A stretch of 64,000 nt of DNA from Paenibacillus sp. JNUCC-31. GTDB taxonomy: Bacteria; Bacillota; Bacilli; Paenibacillales; Paenibacillaceae. The notes under the pieces are model-generated. The model did no database searches, had not been told where the DNA came from, and saw only the letters and a program-made list of their open reading frames with translations. The stretch lies in NCBI RefSeq assembly GCF_014844075.1, contig NZ_CP062165.1, positions 4,340,001-4,404,000 on the forward strand. The letters run 5' to 3'. Shown one piece after another: positions 43,356 to 51,872 of this stretch. Position 1 is the stretch's first letter. Each line of letters opens with the position of its first letter. A program made the translations under genes and the position numbers.

Positions 43356-44431
43356 CCTACAATTTCAATCCGATTCTGGCAGGACTTGTGCTGGGTGGAC
43401 CGTGGATTCTCATTGTTATGTTTGGTTTGCATTGGGCCTTTATTCCAATCTTTATTAACAATATGGCAACAATCGGTTTCGATTCTCTTATGGGATTGCT
43501 GGCAGCGAATCAGTTTGCGATGGCGGGGGCCGCTCTGGCCTTTGGGCTGAGAGCACGGGACAAACAGATGAAAACGTTGGGAATTTCCACCGGTGGTACA
43601 GCCTTGCTTGGTGTGAGTGAACCCGCATTGTATGGCGTACTACTTCCTCAGAAAAAAACGTTAATCATGGCGATTATCGGCGGTAGTGTTGGTGGGGTCA
43701 TCGGTGGAGCTTTTTTGTCCAAAGTCTATGCGTTTGCTCCGTCCGGTGTATTTGGTATTCGAGGTGCCGTTAATCCTCAAGGCATTGATGCTGGATTCTA
43801 CGGTTATGTAGTACAGATGTTGGTGGGCCTCGTTGTTGGTTTCATTCTGACTTATCTGTGGGGGTACAAAACCCGATCAGAATCTGCGAAGTCTATACCC
43901 CAAGGTTCAGTAAATTCCGTATCTATATCTGATGTCCGTGGACAAAATAACAATTCAGGTTTACCCGTACAAAAGGCAGAGATGACGGTACACAGTCCAC
44001 TGTCGGGCGAGGTGGTAGAACTGGCCAGTGTAGCGGATGAAGCATTCTCCAGTGAAGCCATGGGAAAAGGAGTTGCCATTATCCCTTCGAGTGGCACAGT
44101 GGTTTCTCCTGTTGAGGGTGTAGTAACAACCATAACCAAATCCAGACATGCGATTGCCGTCATTGGCAACGATGGTGTGGAGGTGTTGATCCATGTGGGC
44201 CTGGATACCGTCAAGCTGAAGGGCGAAGGATTCACCCTCAAAGTGCAGGAAGGTGATCAGGTGAAAGTCAGGGATGTAATGATGGAAGTGGATTTGGCAA
44301 AAATCAAGGAAAAAGGATTCCAATTGATTACGCCAGTAATCATCACGAATTTTGGCAATTATTCATCGGTAAGTGGGATCGGGGCACGGAACATCTCTGC
44401 AGGTGCGCCAGTGATTACGGTAAAAGTGTAG
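43356..44431 (+). pseudogene. PTS beta-glucoside-type EIIC-EIIA remnant, EIIB and first half of EIIC deleted
   Basis: The frame opens in the middle of an EIIC domain (NFNPILAGLVLGGPW, LHWAFIPIFINNMATIGFD, LGVSEPALYGVLLP) and continues through a complete EIIA domain (GKGVAIIPSSGTVVSPVEGVV, VLIHVGLDTVKLKGEGF with the phosphorylatable His, VMMEVDLAKIKEKG). There is no ribosome site or start, and the EIIB domain with its Cys is absent. It belongs to the glucose/sucrose/beta-glucoside EIIBCA group. The junction with the AraC remnant marks a deletion. Confidence 0.8.
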
Positions 44432-44482
44432 ATTCATCCGTTATACGATTCATTTGCCTAAGAATTATGATAATATGACTCC

Positions 44483-44510
44483 AAGCCTGCGCTCATAGCG
44501 GGCTTTTTTT
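44483..44510 (+). terminator. Terminator of the PTS remnant
   Basis: AAGCCTGC and GCGGGCTT stem, then TTTTTTT. Still intact. Confidence 0.85.
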
Positions 44511-44590
44511 GCATTCAGAATATATACATAAATATTTTTGATCTTTTATGATCAGGTTATCGTTAATTGAATTGAGGGGGTGAGGGAGCG

Positions 44591-45163
44591 TTGAATGATG
44601 AAGAGTTGATTCAGGAAATTCGTAAAGGCAGCCGGGCTGCGATGGAAGTGCTGGTGAAGAGGCATTACAAGTCGATATTCGCCTATGTGTACCGGAAAAC
44701 GGGTGACTATCATACCGCTTATGATCTAACCCAAGAGGTATTTGTGAAAATGATGAATTCACTGGACAAGTATCGGGACACCGGAAAATTCAGTCACTGG
44801 CTGCTGAAAATTGCAGTAAATCATTGCCTGGATTATTTTCGTGGACGCGATTTCAAACAACAGCAGAGAGAGAGTGAATTAACGGAAGAGGCGCTCCCTG
44901 CCAATGAACACCAGAATGTATGGAACATCTTCCATAAACGGCTTCAGAACGAACAAGTCAAGCAGGCGGTATTAAGTTTGCCCGAGCACCAGAGGGAGGC
45001 GGTTATCCTGAACTATTACAACGGACTAAAGATTAGGGAGGTTGCCGAACTGACGGGAGCAAATGAATCGACAGTGAAGTCACGCATACGTTTGGGCATA
45101 ACGAAATTAAGGGAAATCATTCTGGGAGGTGATCGGGATGAAACGAAGAGGACACGGAGATAA
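44591..45163 (+). CDS. ECF-type RNA polymerase sigma factor
   Basis: A 190-residue sigma-70 family ECF factor. Region 2 is RHYKSIFAYVYRKTGDYHTAYDLTQEVFVKMMNSLDKYRDTGKFSHWLLKIAVNHCLDYFR; region 4 is LPEHQREAVILNYYNGLKIREVAELTGANESTVKSRIRLGITKLRE. TTG start after GAGGGAG. It overlaps the next gene by 26 bases and heads an operon with a membrane protein and an ABC pair, similar in layout to the sigY operon of B. subtilis. It probably transcribes its own operon in response to a cell-envelope signal. Confidence 0.92.
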   Translation: MNDEELIQEIRKGSRAAMEVLVKRHYKSIFAYVYRKTGDYHTAYDLTQEVFVKMMNSLDKYRDTGKFSHWLLKIAVNHCLDYFRGRDFKQQQRESELTEEALPANEHQNVWNIFHKRLQNEQVKQAVLSLPEHQREAVILNYYNGLKIREVAELTGANESTVKSRIRLGITKLREIILGGDRDETKRTRR

Positions 45164-45983
45164 ACGAAATCGAGCAGCTGAATTGGAGATGGAGGAGTAC
45201 AACGAAATTGCTCCCTATCTGAACGAGTATGCGGTCGATTTTCCATCCGAAATGGAGATCGACAGAACGATCAGGGCACTGGATGCCCATATGCCGGATC
45301 AGGTGAGCGTTCGCACGAAACAATCATACGGAAGGTTAATGCGGGAATTGTTCCAGCTTGTTCGGGGGGAGGTTGTGGTATTCCACAAATCATACTGGTT
45401 GGTTTGTTCACTGCTTCTGTTGCTCGGATTTTGGCTGGGAACACACAGTAAAATTGACCCTTACATGAGCGGTCTCGTTCTGGTTCCTGTACCTTTTGTT
45501 CTTGGATTGCTTGAAGTATTCAAAGGCAGGGATCAGGGGCTCATGGAAATCGAGCTGACCTGCAAAATAACGGCACAGCAGCTGATGCTGACCCGTCTGA
45601 TCGTAGTGCTTGCAGGGAATATGGCATTTGTATTTCTGCTTATGCTGGTGATGTCCGGTGGATCAGGCAGTTCCATCTCATGGAGTGCAATCGGTCTATG
45701 GTACGTACAGCTGATGATTGCGGCAGGGGCCAGTCTGTGGCTAGCGATGCGTGTGAGGGGGGGGACAGCTGTCAGTATCTTTTTGACATTATGGTTCGGA
45801 CTGATATGGCTTGCATTAAGTAATCCCCAATTTGTTGCGTTATTTCAATCGATCCAGCCGTCAGTACACATCGCAATCACGCTATGTGGAGTGATCCTGT
45901 TGATCAGTCAGATCTACCAGATGGCAAGAAAATATACATCACAAACAGAAAGAGGTTATTCCTTTGATATTGACCATGGATAA
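45138..45983 (+). CDS. Membrane protein of the sigma-ABC operon, candidate anti-sigma factor
   Basis: A 281-residue protein. A cytoplasmic N-terminus of about 85 residues is highly charged (KRRGHGDKRNRAAELEMEEYNEIAPYLNEYAVDFPSEMEIDR), followed by six hydrophobic segments (LVCSLLLLLGFWLG, GLVLVPVPFVLGLLEV, MAFVFLLMLVM and others). There is no HxxxCxxC zinc motif. The position right after the sigma gene and the overlap suggest that it holds the sigma factor at the membrane; that is inference. ATG 45138 follows GGAGGTGA. Its last 20 bases overlap the ATPase gene. Confidence 0.78.
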   Translation: MKRRGHGDKRNRAAELEMEEYNEIAPYLNEYAVDFPSEMEIDRTIRALDAHMPDQVSVRTKQSYGRLMRELFQLVRGEVVVFHKSYWLVCSLLLLLGFWLGTHSKIDPYMSGLVLVPVPFVLGLLEVFKGRDQGLMEIELTCKITAQQLMLTRLIVVLAGNMAFVFLLMLVMSGGSGSSISWSAIGLWYVQLMIAAGASLWLAMRVRGGTAVSIFLTLWFGLIWLALSNPQFVALFQSIQPSVHIAITLCGVILLISQIYQMARKYTSQTERGYSFDIDHG

Positions 45984-46839
45984 CGTATCCAAAAAGTATA
46001 GAGACAAGTGGGCCGTAAAATCGTTCTCACTGGAGCTATCCAGCGGTGGCGTTTACGGTCTGCTCGGACCGAATGGAGCTGGCAAAACAACATTGCTGCG
46101 CATGCTTGTCGATATTGCCAAGCCAACGTCAGGGCAAATCATGCTGGATGGGCAATCCATAGCGCAGCTGGGAGATCGATATCGCAGTATATTGGGGTAT
46201 ATGCCACAGCGCTTTGGATTTTATAACCGTTTCAGCGCCCATAAATTTCTCATGTATATGTGTTCATTGAAAGGGCAGAGCGTGGAACAGGCCTCTGTCC
46301 GTGTGCAAGAAACGTTACGCATGGTTGATCTGGAACAGCAAGCCCAACATAAAATTCGTACGTTCTCAGGTGGCATGAGGCAGAGGCTGGGTATTGCACA
46401 AGCCTTGCTGAATGATCCGCAGATTCTGGTTCTCGACGAACCCACCGCTGGGCTGGACCCGAAGGAGCGCATTCGATTCCGCAATATTATTGGCGAGCTG
46501 GGGAGAGACCGAATTGTTCTGTTATCAACGCATATTATCTCTGACCTGGAGTTCTCGTGTAAGGAAATGATTCTGATGAACGAAGGTCAACTGATCACCC
46601 GGAACACGCCGGAAGAGATCATGAACAGGATGCAGGGCAGCGTTTGGAAGGCAATGTTAACGCAGCAGCAGCTTGCAGAGCTTACATCTCATTTCAAGGT
46701 AAGTGGCTTGTCCTATCAATCGGATGGCATCGTAGCCAGAATTTTGGCCAAAGAACAGCCTGTACCTCAAGCTGTACCGGAGACTCCTCGTCTCGAAGAC
46801 GTATATATGCACTATTTTGACGAGGAGGCGACATCGTGA
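45964..46839 (+). CDS. ABC transporter ATP-binding protein
   Basis: A 291-residue ATPase: Walker A in GLLGPNGAGKTTLLRML, Q-loop in YMPQRFGFYNRF, signature FSGGMRQRLGIAQALL, Walker B LVLDEPTAGLDP and the His switch in LLSTHIIS. The C-terminal extension is short. It belongs to the group with bacitracin/antibiotic-type exporters (CcmA-like, YxlF). Start TTG 45964 (eight bases after GAGG); ATG 45976 is an alternative. Its end overlaps the permease start (GTGA). Confidence 0.94.
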   Translation: MILTMDNVSKKYRDKWAVKSFSLELSSGGVYGLLGPNGAGKTTLLRMLVDIAKPTSGQIMLDGQSIAQLGDRYRSILGYMPQRFGFYNRFSAHKFLMYMCSLKGQSVEQASVRVQETLRMVDLEQQAQHKIRTFSGGMRQRLGIAQALLNDPQILVLDEPTAGLDPKERIRFRNIIGELGRDRIVLLSTHIISDLEFSCKEMILMNEGQLITRNTPEEIMNRMQGSVWKAMLTQQQLAELTSHFKVSGLSYQSDGIVARILAKEQPVPQAVPETPRLEDVYMHYFDEEATS

Positions 46840-47906
46840 TTCGTTTAACCCAATTTGAATTTGCTAAAATAATGACACGTAAAAGCATTTATCTGGCACT
46901 CAGCGGGCTGCTTGCGCTGCTTGTTTTATATGCCTGTTTCGGACATTCCGGCCCGTTGAACGGTACATCATATTACAAGCCTTACGAAGGAGCTATTACG
47001 GAGGAGAAGGTTAAGGCCGCGCAGGATCAGATGCAGAGCGAGGGTTACAGTGAAGAAAAGAATCAGAACCGATATGGTATATTTTATGAGATTGCCATAT
47101 TTTCGCCGGAATCCATCAAGAACTTCACCAGATATGATGATAGCGGGAATGTCATGGAACGAACCGTAAGCGTCTCTGAAATTCACTACAATAAGCCATG
47201 GGGCTATCTGTTGGAATACATTGATCAATTTGGAGTGCTCTTTATGATGATCATGATTCTGCTGGGACTGGCACCCGTATTTGCGGAGGAATATGCACTC
47301 GGAACGGTAGCATTATTGCGTAGTAGCAAACGGGGGAGAAGCCAAATCGTATCAGCTAAATGGATGGCTTCCACGTTATATGTAGTGCTATGCGTCATAT
47401 TGTTTACAAGTGCCAACTTGTTAATTTACTGGTTAAGGTTTGGAAATTTGGCTGGATCAGATACACCTCTTCAGAGTGTAGGGATGTATTTTCAGGGCTT
47501 TGACTATGAGTTCTCTCCTTATCGGTTATCCGCGGTTCAGTATTATGGAGTACAGTTGGTCACTCACTTGGCGGGCAGTCTAGTCTTTGCATGTGTTGTG
47601 TTATGCATCTCTGCGCTTAGTTCAACGTCGTTTGTTGCCATAGTCATTAATGTTGCGATTGTAGGCGTGCCTTATCTGGCATTCGATGTGTTGAACTTTA
47701 ACCCGGGATGGGCCAAATGGATTGAGGAATTTTCATTCAGTACAATGATGCGGGCAACGAGGTTATTTCAAACACCGACGAGCTACTCCGTATTTGGATT
47801 GGAACTGTCCTATTTGAGTTTGTATATGATCATCATGGCTGTGGTTACTATTGGAGTCATACTTGGTACTTATCGTACGTTCCGCACTCGCGAGGTTTTT
47901 TCTTGA
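46836..47906 (+). CDS. ABC transporter permease
   Basis: A 356-residue membrane protein with one N-terminal segment (residues about 18-38), a large extracytoplasmic loop (about 40-125), then five segments (VLFMMIMILLGLAPVFAEEYALGT, TLYVVLCVILFTSANLLIYW, LVFACVVLCISAL, FVAIVINVAIVGVPYLAF, YMIIMAVVTIGVILGTY). This fits an ABC-2 permease working with the ATPase just upstream. GTG start after GAGGAGG overlapping the ATPase stop. End of the sigma-led operon; a hairpin terminator (GTCCGCA...TGCGGGC) follows at 47943-47967. Confidence 0.88.
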   Translation: MIRLTQFEFAKIMTRKSIYLALSGLLALLVLYACFGHSGPLNGTSYYKPYEGAITEEKVKAAQDQMQSEGYSEEKNQNRYGIFYEIAIFSPESIKNFTRYDDSGNVMERTVSVSEIHYNKPWGYLLEYIDQFGVLFMMIMILLGLAPVFAEEYALGTVALLRSSKRGRSQIVSAKWMASTLYVVLCVILFTSANLLIYWLRFGNLAGSDTPLQSVGMYFQGFDYEFSPYRLSAVQYYGVQLVTHLAGSLVFACVVLCISALSSTSFVAIVINVAIVGVPYLAFDVLNFNPGWAKWIEEFSFSTMMRATRLFQTPTSYSVFGLELSYLSLYMIIMAVVTIGVILGTYRTFRTREVFS

Positions 47907-47967
47907 TAGAATTCTATAGGGAATATTATTATTAAATGGGGGGTCCGCAGTTATGCGGGCTTCTTTT

Positions 47968-47994
47968 ACATCATGTACATCATGTACATCATGT
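47968..47994. repeat. Three tandem copies of the 9-mer ACATCATGT
   Basis: Exact tandem repeat immediately after the T-run of the operon terminator. It is a simple-sequence tract likely to vary in copy number. Confidence 0.85.
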
Positions 47995-48058
47995 AATATT
48001 TCCAATCGTCCTACTCTTTTGATACAGTAACTGTAGTACATTGCGGAGGTAAAACCAT

Positions 48059-48733
48059 ATGGAACAATCGCTTCAGGAACTGCTGCGCAATGTGCGCGCG
48101 GAGGAGAATACCTTTTTGTACATGCTGCACGAGGAAGCGCGCTTCGACCAGAGGTTATTCTGGAAGTATGTAAACAGTATTATGGAACTGACCCGTCTCA
48201 CCGCTGACCAGCCGTTGGATCGGGAAATGGCAAGTGCCGTTAGCTTCACATATTCCAAAATCATGGAGCATCTGCAATGGCATCATTCGGATCGGGATGT
48301 GTACGAGATCCAACAGTTTCCCTATGAATATGCACATCTCATCGTGGATCGTCTGGGCAGGGTGGTTGATGGTTTCTTTAAGGGCACCATGCTGGAAGAA
48401 AAGAACTTTGACGAAAAGTTTCCTAACCCGGCCTTCGCAGGGGAAATGGCAGAGGAGCAACCAGCGGTGTTGCAGCTGGGGTATTATAAACAAAATACGA
48501 ATGTGTACGCGATCGACTTCCGAGAGGAAGATGGGACGTACCGAATTGTTTTGAACGAAGAAGAGGATAGAGAGCTTTTGGACTCCAGGCTGAGCCGCCG
48601 AGAGGTGGAGGGAACGTACCTCTTCATGGCTCCGAATGCCAGCAGCGCTCACCAATTATTTCATGAATGGGTGATGGGTAATCACACGCCATATCGCTCT
48701 GCAATTAATCTGTCTTCTGAAGATGTTGAATAG
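48059..48733 (+). CDS. Protein of unknown function, head of a SUKH/TPR cluster
   Basis: A 224-residue soluble protein, rich in acidic and aromatic residues: N-terminal helices (EENTFLYMLHEEARFDQRLFWKYVNSIMEL), a middle with LQWHHSDRDVYEIQQFPYEYAHLIVDRLGRVVDGFFKG and a beta-rich end (YRIVLNEEEDRELLDSR, TYLFMAPNASSAHQLF). I do not recognise the family. The size, acidity and the SUKH and TPR genes downstream fit an immunity-type protein, but this is inference. ATG after GGAGG; 89 bases separate it from the next gene. Confidence 0.7.
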   Translation: MEQSLQELLRNVRAEENTFLYMLHEEARFDQRLFWKYVNSIMELTRLTADQPLDREMASAVSFTYSKIMEHLQWHHSDRDVYEIQQFPYEYAHLIVDRLGRVVDGFFKGTMLEEKNFDEKFPNPAFAGEMAEEQPAVLQLGYYKQNTNVYAIDFREEDGTYRIVLNEEEDRELLDSRLSRREVEGTYLFMAPNASSAHQLFHEWVMGNHTPYRSAINLSSEDVE

Positions 48734-48822
48734 CCATACCTCTTACAAGCATTTAAAGTAAAAGATGAAATTTTACAGCCAGAAGGCTTACACTCATCAT
48801 GTAATTCATTAGGAGGCTGAAT

Positions 48823-49272
48823 ATGTTATCCAATAAAATTATTGATTATTGTCAAAATCAGGGCTGGTGGCATGAAGATGTGCTAGCAGAGTATGAAGAA
48901 GCTTTACGTAAACTGGGTATTGATCTTGGATCGGAGTTTGCACAGTTTTATTTGCATGCGGACGATGGACCGACCTTTTACAGCAGGCATCAGGAGATCT
49001 ATCAGATCTGCTGGGTGATGGAAAATACCGTATATTTGGAGGACATGACGGTGGCTCAACTCACGTTGGGATTACCAGAAGCTTACATACCGCTCGACAG
49101 CTTTGAGGGCGAGGGTGGATTCTTTTATAACCGCCAAACGGGAGAAGTGGTTCTGGTGGAGCTTGGTGAGTCGATTGAACGTTTCCTGAGCGGTGAAAGT
49201 GTACCGCAGTGGGCAAGCTTCAACAATTTTCTGGAATGGTATTTCGAACTGGAGGAGGCGGTTGCGGAGTGA
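48823..49272 (+). CDS. SUKH/SMI1-KNR4-type protein
   Basis: A 149-residue SUKH-superfamily protein: IDLGSEFAQFYLHADDGPTFYSRHQEIYQI, PEAYIPLDSFEGEGGFFYNRQTGEVVLVELGE and the C-terminal SFNNFLEWYFEL. SUKH proteins often act as immunity proteins against secreted polymorphic toxins, or as adaptor-like factors. There is no toxin gene in the window. ATG follows TAGGAGG. It overlaps the TPR gene by four bases (GTGA), indicating co-translation. Confidence 0.82.
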   Translation: MLSNKIIDYCQNQGWWHEDVLAEYEEALRKLGIDLGSEFAQFYLHADDGPTFYSRHQEIYQICWVMENTVYLEDMTVAQLTLGLPEAYIPLDSFEGEGGFFYNRQTGEVVLVELGESIERFLSGESVPQWASFNNFLEWYFELEEAVAE

Positions 49273-49715
49273 AGGATCTGACACCAGAGCATCCCGAACT
49301 GGAAAGAGAAATTATCAAAACAGTTGAAGTGGGCAATGTTCTGGATGAAACGAAGCAGCATGAGCAGGCCCTGATCTATTATGATCAGGCTTGGGGGATG
49401 CTGCCTGAGCCGAAGACTGACTGGGAAATAGCAAGCTGGATTGCTTCCTGTCATGTGAATTCATATATGGACCTGGAGCAATACACACTGGCGAAGCCGT
49501 GGGCTGAAATGGCCCTGCAAACGAGAGGTTCCGATATTAATACCGGGCCGTGGATAGAGCTAGGTATGGTCTGCATGAGGCTAGAGCAGCATGATGAAGC
49601 TTTTGCTCATTTGAACCAGGCATATGCATATGGCAAGGAAAGAGCGTTTCAAGGCAGTCCGCGTGACGTTTTGCAATATTATAAGGAACAAAAGATGAAG
49701 CGTGAACGAAACTGA
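49269..49715 (+). CDS. TPR-like small protein coupled to the SUKH gene
   Basis: A 148-residue helical-repeat protein: HEQALIYYDQAWGMLPEPKTDWEIASWIASCHVNSYMDLEQYTLAKPWAEMALQTRG and PWIELGMVCMRLEQHDEAFAHLNQAYAYGKERAFQ are two to three tetratricopeptide-like hairpins. GTG 49269 overlaps the SUKH stop and has GCGGA/GGAGG boxes upstream; the longer frame from 49209 is inside the SUKH gene. SUKH-TPR pairs occur among immunity genes of Bacillales toxins. A strong hairpin terminator follows at 49735-49784. Confidence 0.8.
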   Translation: MKDLTPEHPELEREIIKTVEVGNVLDETKQHEQALIYYDQAWGMLPEPKTDWEIASWIASCHVNSYMDLEQYTLAKPWAEMALQTRGSDINTGPWIELGMVCMRLEQHDEAFAHLNQAYAYGKERAFQGSPRDVLQYYKEQKMKRERN

Positions 49716-49734
49716 TTCTACGGATTACAAGATG

Positions 49735-49784
49735 AAAAGGTACCCTATCTGCCAAAGCATTGGCCGTGGGGTACCCTTTTCTTT
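49735..49784. terminator. Terminator between the SUKH/TPR cluster and the exported protein gene
   Basis: AAAAGGTACCC and GGGTACCCTTTT are exact inverted copies, followed by CTTTTAATTTTTT. Confidence 0.82.
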
Positions 49785-49889
49785 TAATTTTTTATATAAG
49801 TATGATCCTTCAGCGGGTTAATCTTTCGCTCCGTAAGGGAAAAATTCATCCACGAGATCCTGCGGCGATATGGATACAAATACGTGCGT

Positions 49890-51041
49890 TTACATGCGAA
49901 AAGGACGCCTTGCTTGTCGATCTTCCCGGGAACGTCGCTTTATGGCGCCAGAGGCTTTCCGTTGTCTTTTCCATAGCCAGTAGAGTATGAGTCCATGGAT
50001 TCCGGCAGCTGTTAACAAGAGCCAAATAAACCATCCCACCGATGTTTTCATCAGTGGATCCGCAGGGCTGAGCACCTTGGTACCTTCAGATGGGTCAGGA
50101 ATAGAACGTGGCGTCCCGTCGTTCTCCTGAACATTCATGGCCGAAGAGCGATCCAGTATGACGATTGTTGTCAGCCTCCATTTGCCATTTACAAGTGCGC
50201 GGATGGTGGCCCGCTCAGCATCAGCATCGGTATGAACCGTCAGCAGTCCATCCGGTGTAATGGATACGCCCTGAACGGGGGTGTCGAGCTGAAATTTTAC
50301 ATCAGGTGTTTCTTCTAAGGCGGATTGAACACCGTATTGGACTGTGGATTCCCCGGTTACAGGCTTCACCACACGCTCATCACCAGTCATTTGCAAGGTA
50401 GTGAGCCCGTTCTCGGCCACAGCTTGCTTCCTGGACAACGGCTTGATATTGCCGATGCGGAAGCTCAGCTTGGCGTTTTCGGGAGTAGTGGTAGTAATGC
50501 CCCAACCAATGACTTTGCCCAAGCTCACTTGACCTGTCGTGTTGGCTTTGTTCTTAACCATTAGGCTGGAAAAGGGAATGCGGATCTGTCCGACAAATCC
50601 CGGCTCCAACTCAATCAGGCCGGATACCGGGCGAACCAGTTCAGCCTGTCCGGTTGCTTTCTCGACTACGATGACGTTTCGATTATCAGAGACAGTCAGG
50701 GAAAGTTTATCCGATCGGGTCAGTACGATATTAAGAGGCAGCTTTTGGTCCGACTCATTGCGAATGGAGAAGGTCAAAGCCCCATAGCCTGACCAGTCCC
50801 GATTCTGCAGCTCATAGACGTAGGCCGAATAGTTTCCTTTTTTGAGCCCCTGTGTGGAGGTCTTAATCTGAATACTGCCTTTGTTATCAACGCTGGCGTC
50901 TACCTTGGCGCCGTTGTTCCATTCATGGAGTGTATTCCCACTCACCTTGAGCTGCTCTGCCTGAACAGCCTGAATGGGATATACGTTCCATAACACAGCA
51001 AGGCTGGCGACAAGCGTCAGTTTTTTCCACTTCTTGATCAT
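49890..51041 (-). CDS. Exported, C-terminally anchored protein with a jelly-roll CBM-like domain
   Basis: A 383-residue protein with a signal peptide (LTLVASLAVLWNVYPIQAVQA, ending near residue 28), a beta-sandwich (about 30-200; SGYGALTFSIRNESDQKLPLNIVL, GFVGQIRIPFSSL, IGWGITTTTPENAKLSFRIGNI) that resembles carbohydrate-binding jelly rolls, a second beta domain (about 235-300), a C-terminal membrane helix (TSVGWFIWLLLTAAGIHGLILYWLW) and a very basic tail (RKASGAIKRRSREDRQARR). It is held at the membrane with the domains outside. No enzyme motif was found. Confidence 0.75.
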   Translation of the reverse strand: MIKKWKKLTLVASLAVLWNVYPIQAVQAEQLKVSGNTLHEWNNGAKVDASVDNKGSIQIKTSTQGLKKGNYSAYVYELQNRDWSGYGALTFSIRNESDQKLPLNIVLTRSDKLSLTVSDNRNVIVVEKATGQAELVRPVSGLIELEPGFVGQIRIPFSSLMVKNKANTTGQVSLGKVIGWGITTTTPENAKLSFRIGNIKPLSRKQAVAENGLTTLQMTGDERVVKPVTGESTVQYGVQSALEETPDVKFQLDTPVQGVSITPDGLLTVHTDADAERATIRALVNGKWRLTTIVILDRSSAMNVQENDGTPRSIPDPSEGTKVLSPADPLMKTSVGWFIWLLLTAAGIHGLILYWLWKRQRKASGAIKRRSREDRQARRPFRM

Positions 51042-51231
51042 GCTTCACTTGCCTCCTCTCTATAGAATACAGATAAGCCATCTCGTTCAGTTCGTCTGGA
51101 GAGATGTTGTTCTTGCCCTGGGGTGCAGGGTACAGGTTACCTCGTTTGTCACGCAAGGGTTGCCCCCATACGCATTACAGTGAGAGGTTTTCGCCAAGCG
51201 GAAGATGTGATCTGACATGAGCACCCAACAC

Positions 51232-51264
51232 AAAAATGACAAGCCAGGGCTCGTCATTTTTGTT
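51232..51264. terminator. Hairpin upstream of the exported protein gene
   Basis: CAAAAATGACAAGCC and GGCTCGTCATTTTTG pair with one mismatch; a T-rich flank on both sides. Transcribed on the minus strand it would terminate the CBS gene. Confidence 0.72.
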
Positions 51265-51320
51265 TCAGCCTTTTGATATCTTTCATCTTTCATCGGCAAA
51301 GGCCTATATTCAATTGAAAA

Positions 51321-51725
51321 TCAGTCGGATATGTTGCGCGTGTAATACTCAATAATATCCTTGCGACGGATGATACCAAGGAAGACGCGATCCACGTCCA
51401 CCACAGGCACAAAGTTTTGGTCCGCTGCGAGCGTCAGCATATCCTCCATTTCGGCCTTGATAAAGACGCATTCATTATATACCCGGTTGTCAATCTCATG
51501 CACCTGAACTTGATCCATGGTTTCGAAGGTCAGACCCGGAGTGCTCCGCATTTTCCATAACAAATCGCCTTCGGACAGGGTGGCAACATATTTTCCATCC
51601 TGGTCAATCACGGGAATGGCGGTATAATGCTGCGACTCAAGCTGCTCGATCGCATCTTTCATGGAAGCGGAAGACTTGATATAGGCCACTTCGGCTTTGG
51701 GGAGTAAAAAATAGCTGATTTCCAT
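51321..51725 (-). CDS. Tandem CBS-domain protein
   Basis: A 134-residue protein made of two CBS motifs: AYIKSSASMKDAIEQLESQHYTAIPVIDQDGKYVATLSEGDLLW and FIKAEMEDMLTLAADQNFVPVVDVDRVFLGIIRRKDIIEYY. The pair forms one Bateman module, which typically senses adenine nucleotides or S-adenosylmethionine. It resembles stand-alone CBS proteins such as YkuL/CbpB; in Bacillus-type bacteria CbpB binds c-di-AMP and the stringent-response enzyme Rel. Identity with CbpB is not certain. ATG 51725 has seven-base spacing from GGAG. Confidence 0.88.
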   Translation of the reverse strand: MEISYFLLPKAEVAYIKSSASMKDAIEQLESQHYTAIPVIDQDGKYVATLSEGDLLWKMRSTPGLTFETMDQVQVHEIDNRVYNECVFIKAEMEDMLTLAADQNFVPVVDVDRVFLGIIRRKDIIEYYTRNISD

Positions 51726-51872
51726 CATCGGGCTCCTTTACTATAATCTCACTATCCTTATTTAAACATATTATGTGAGCTTTCGGCTATTTTTAATGAT
51801 AAATTCGTCAGATTTGTTCCATTGTTTAAATGCGGCTGGAAATCTATAGTGTATATTAGAGGTGATATGACC

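Noticed and set aside
47763..48041. Minus-strand frame with HDVHDVHDV repeats.
   Set aside because: The repeat is only the translation of the ACATCATGT tandem DNA repeat; no gene signals.
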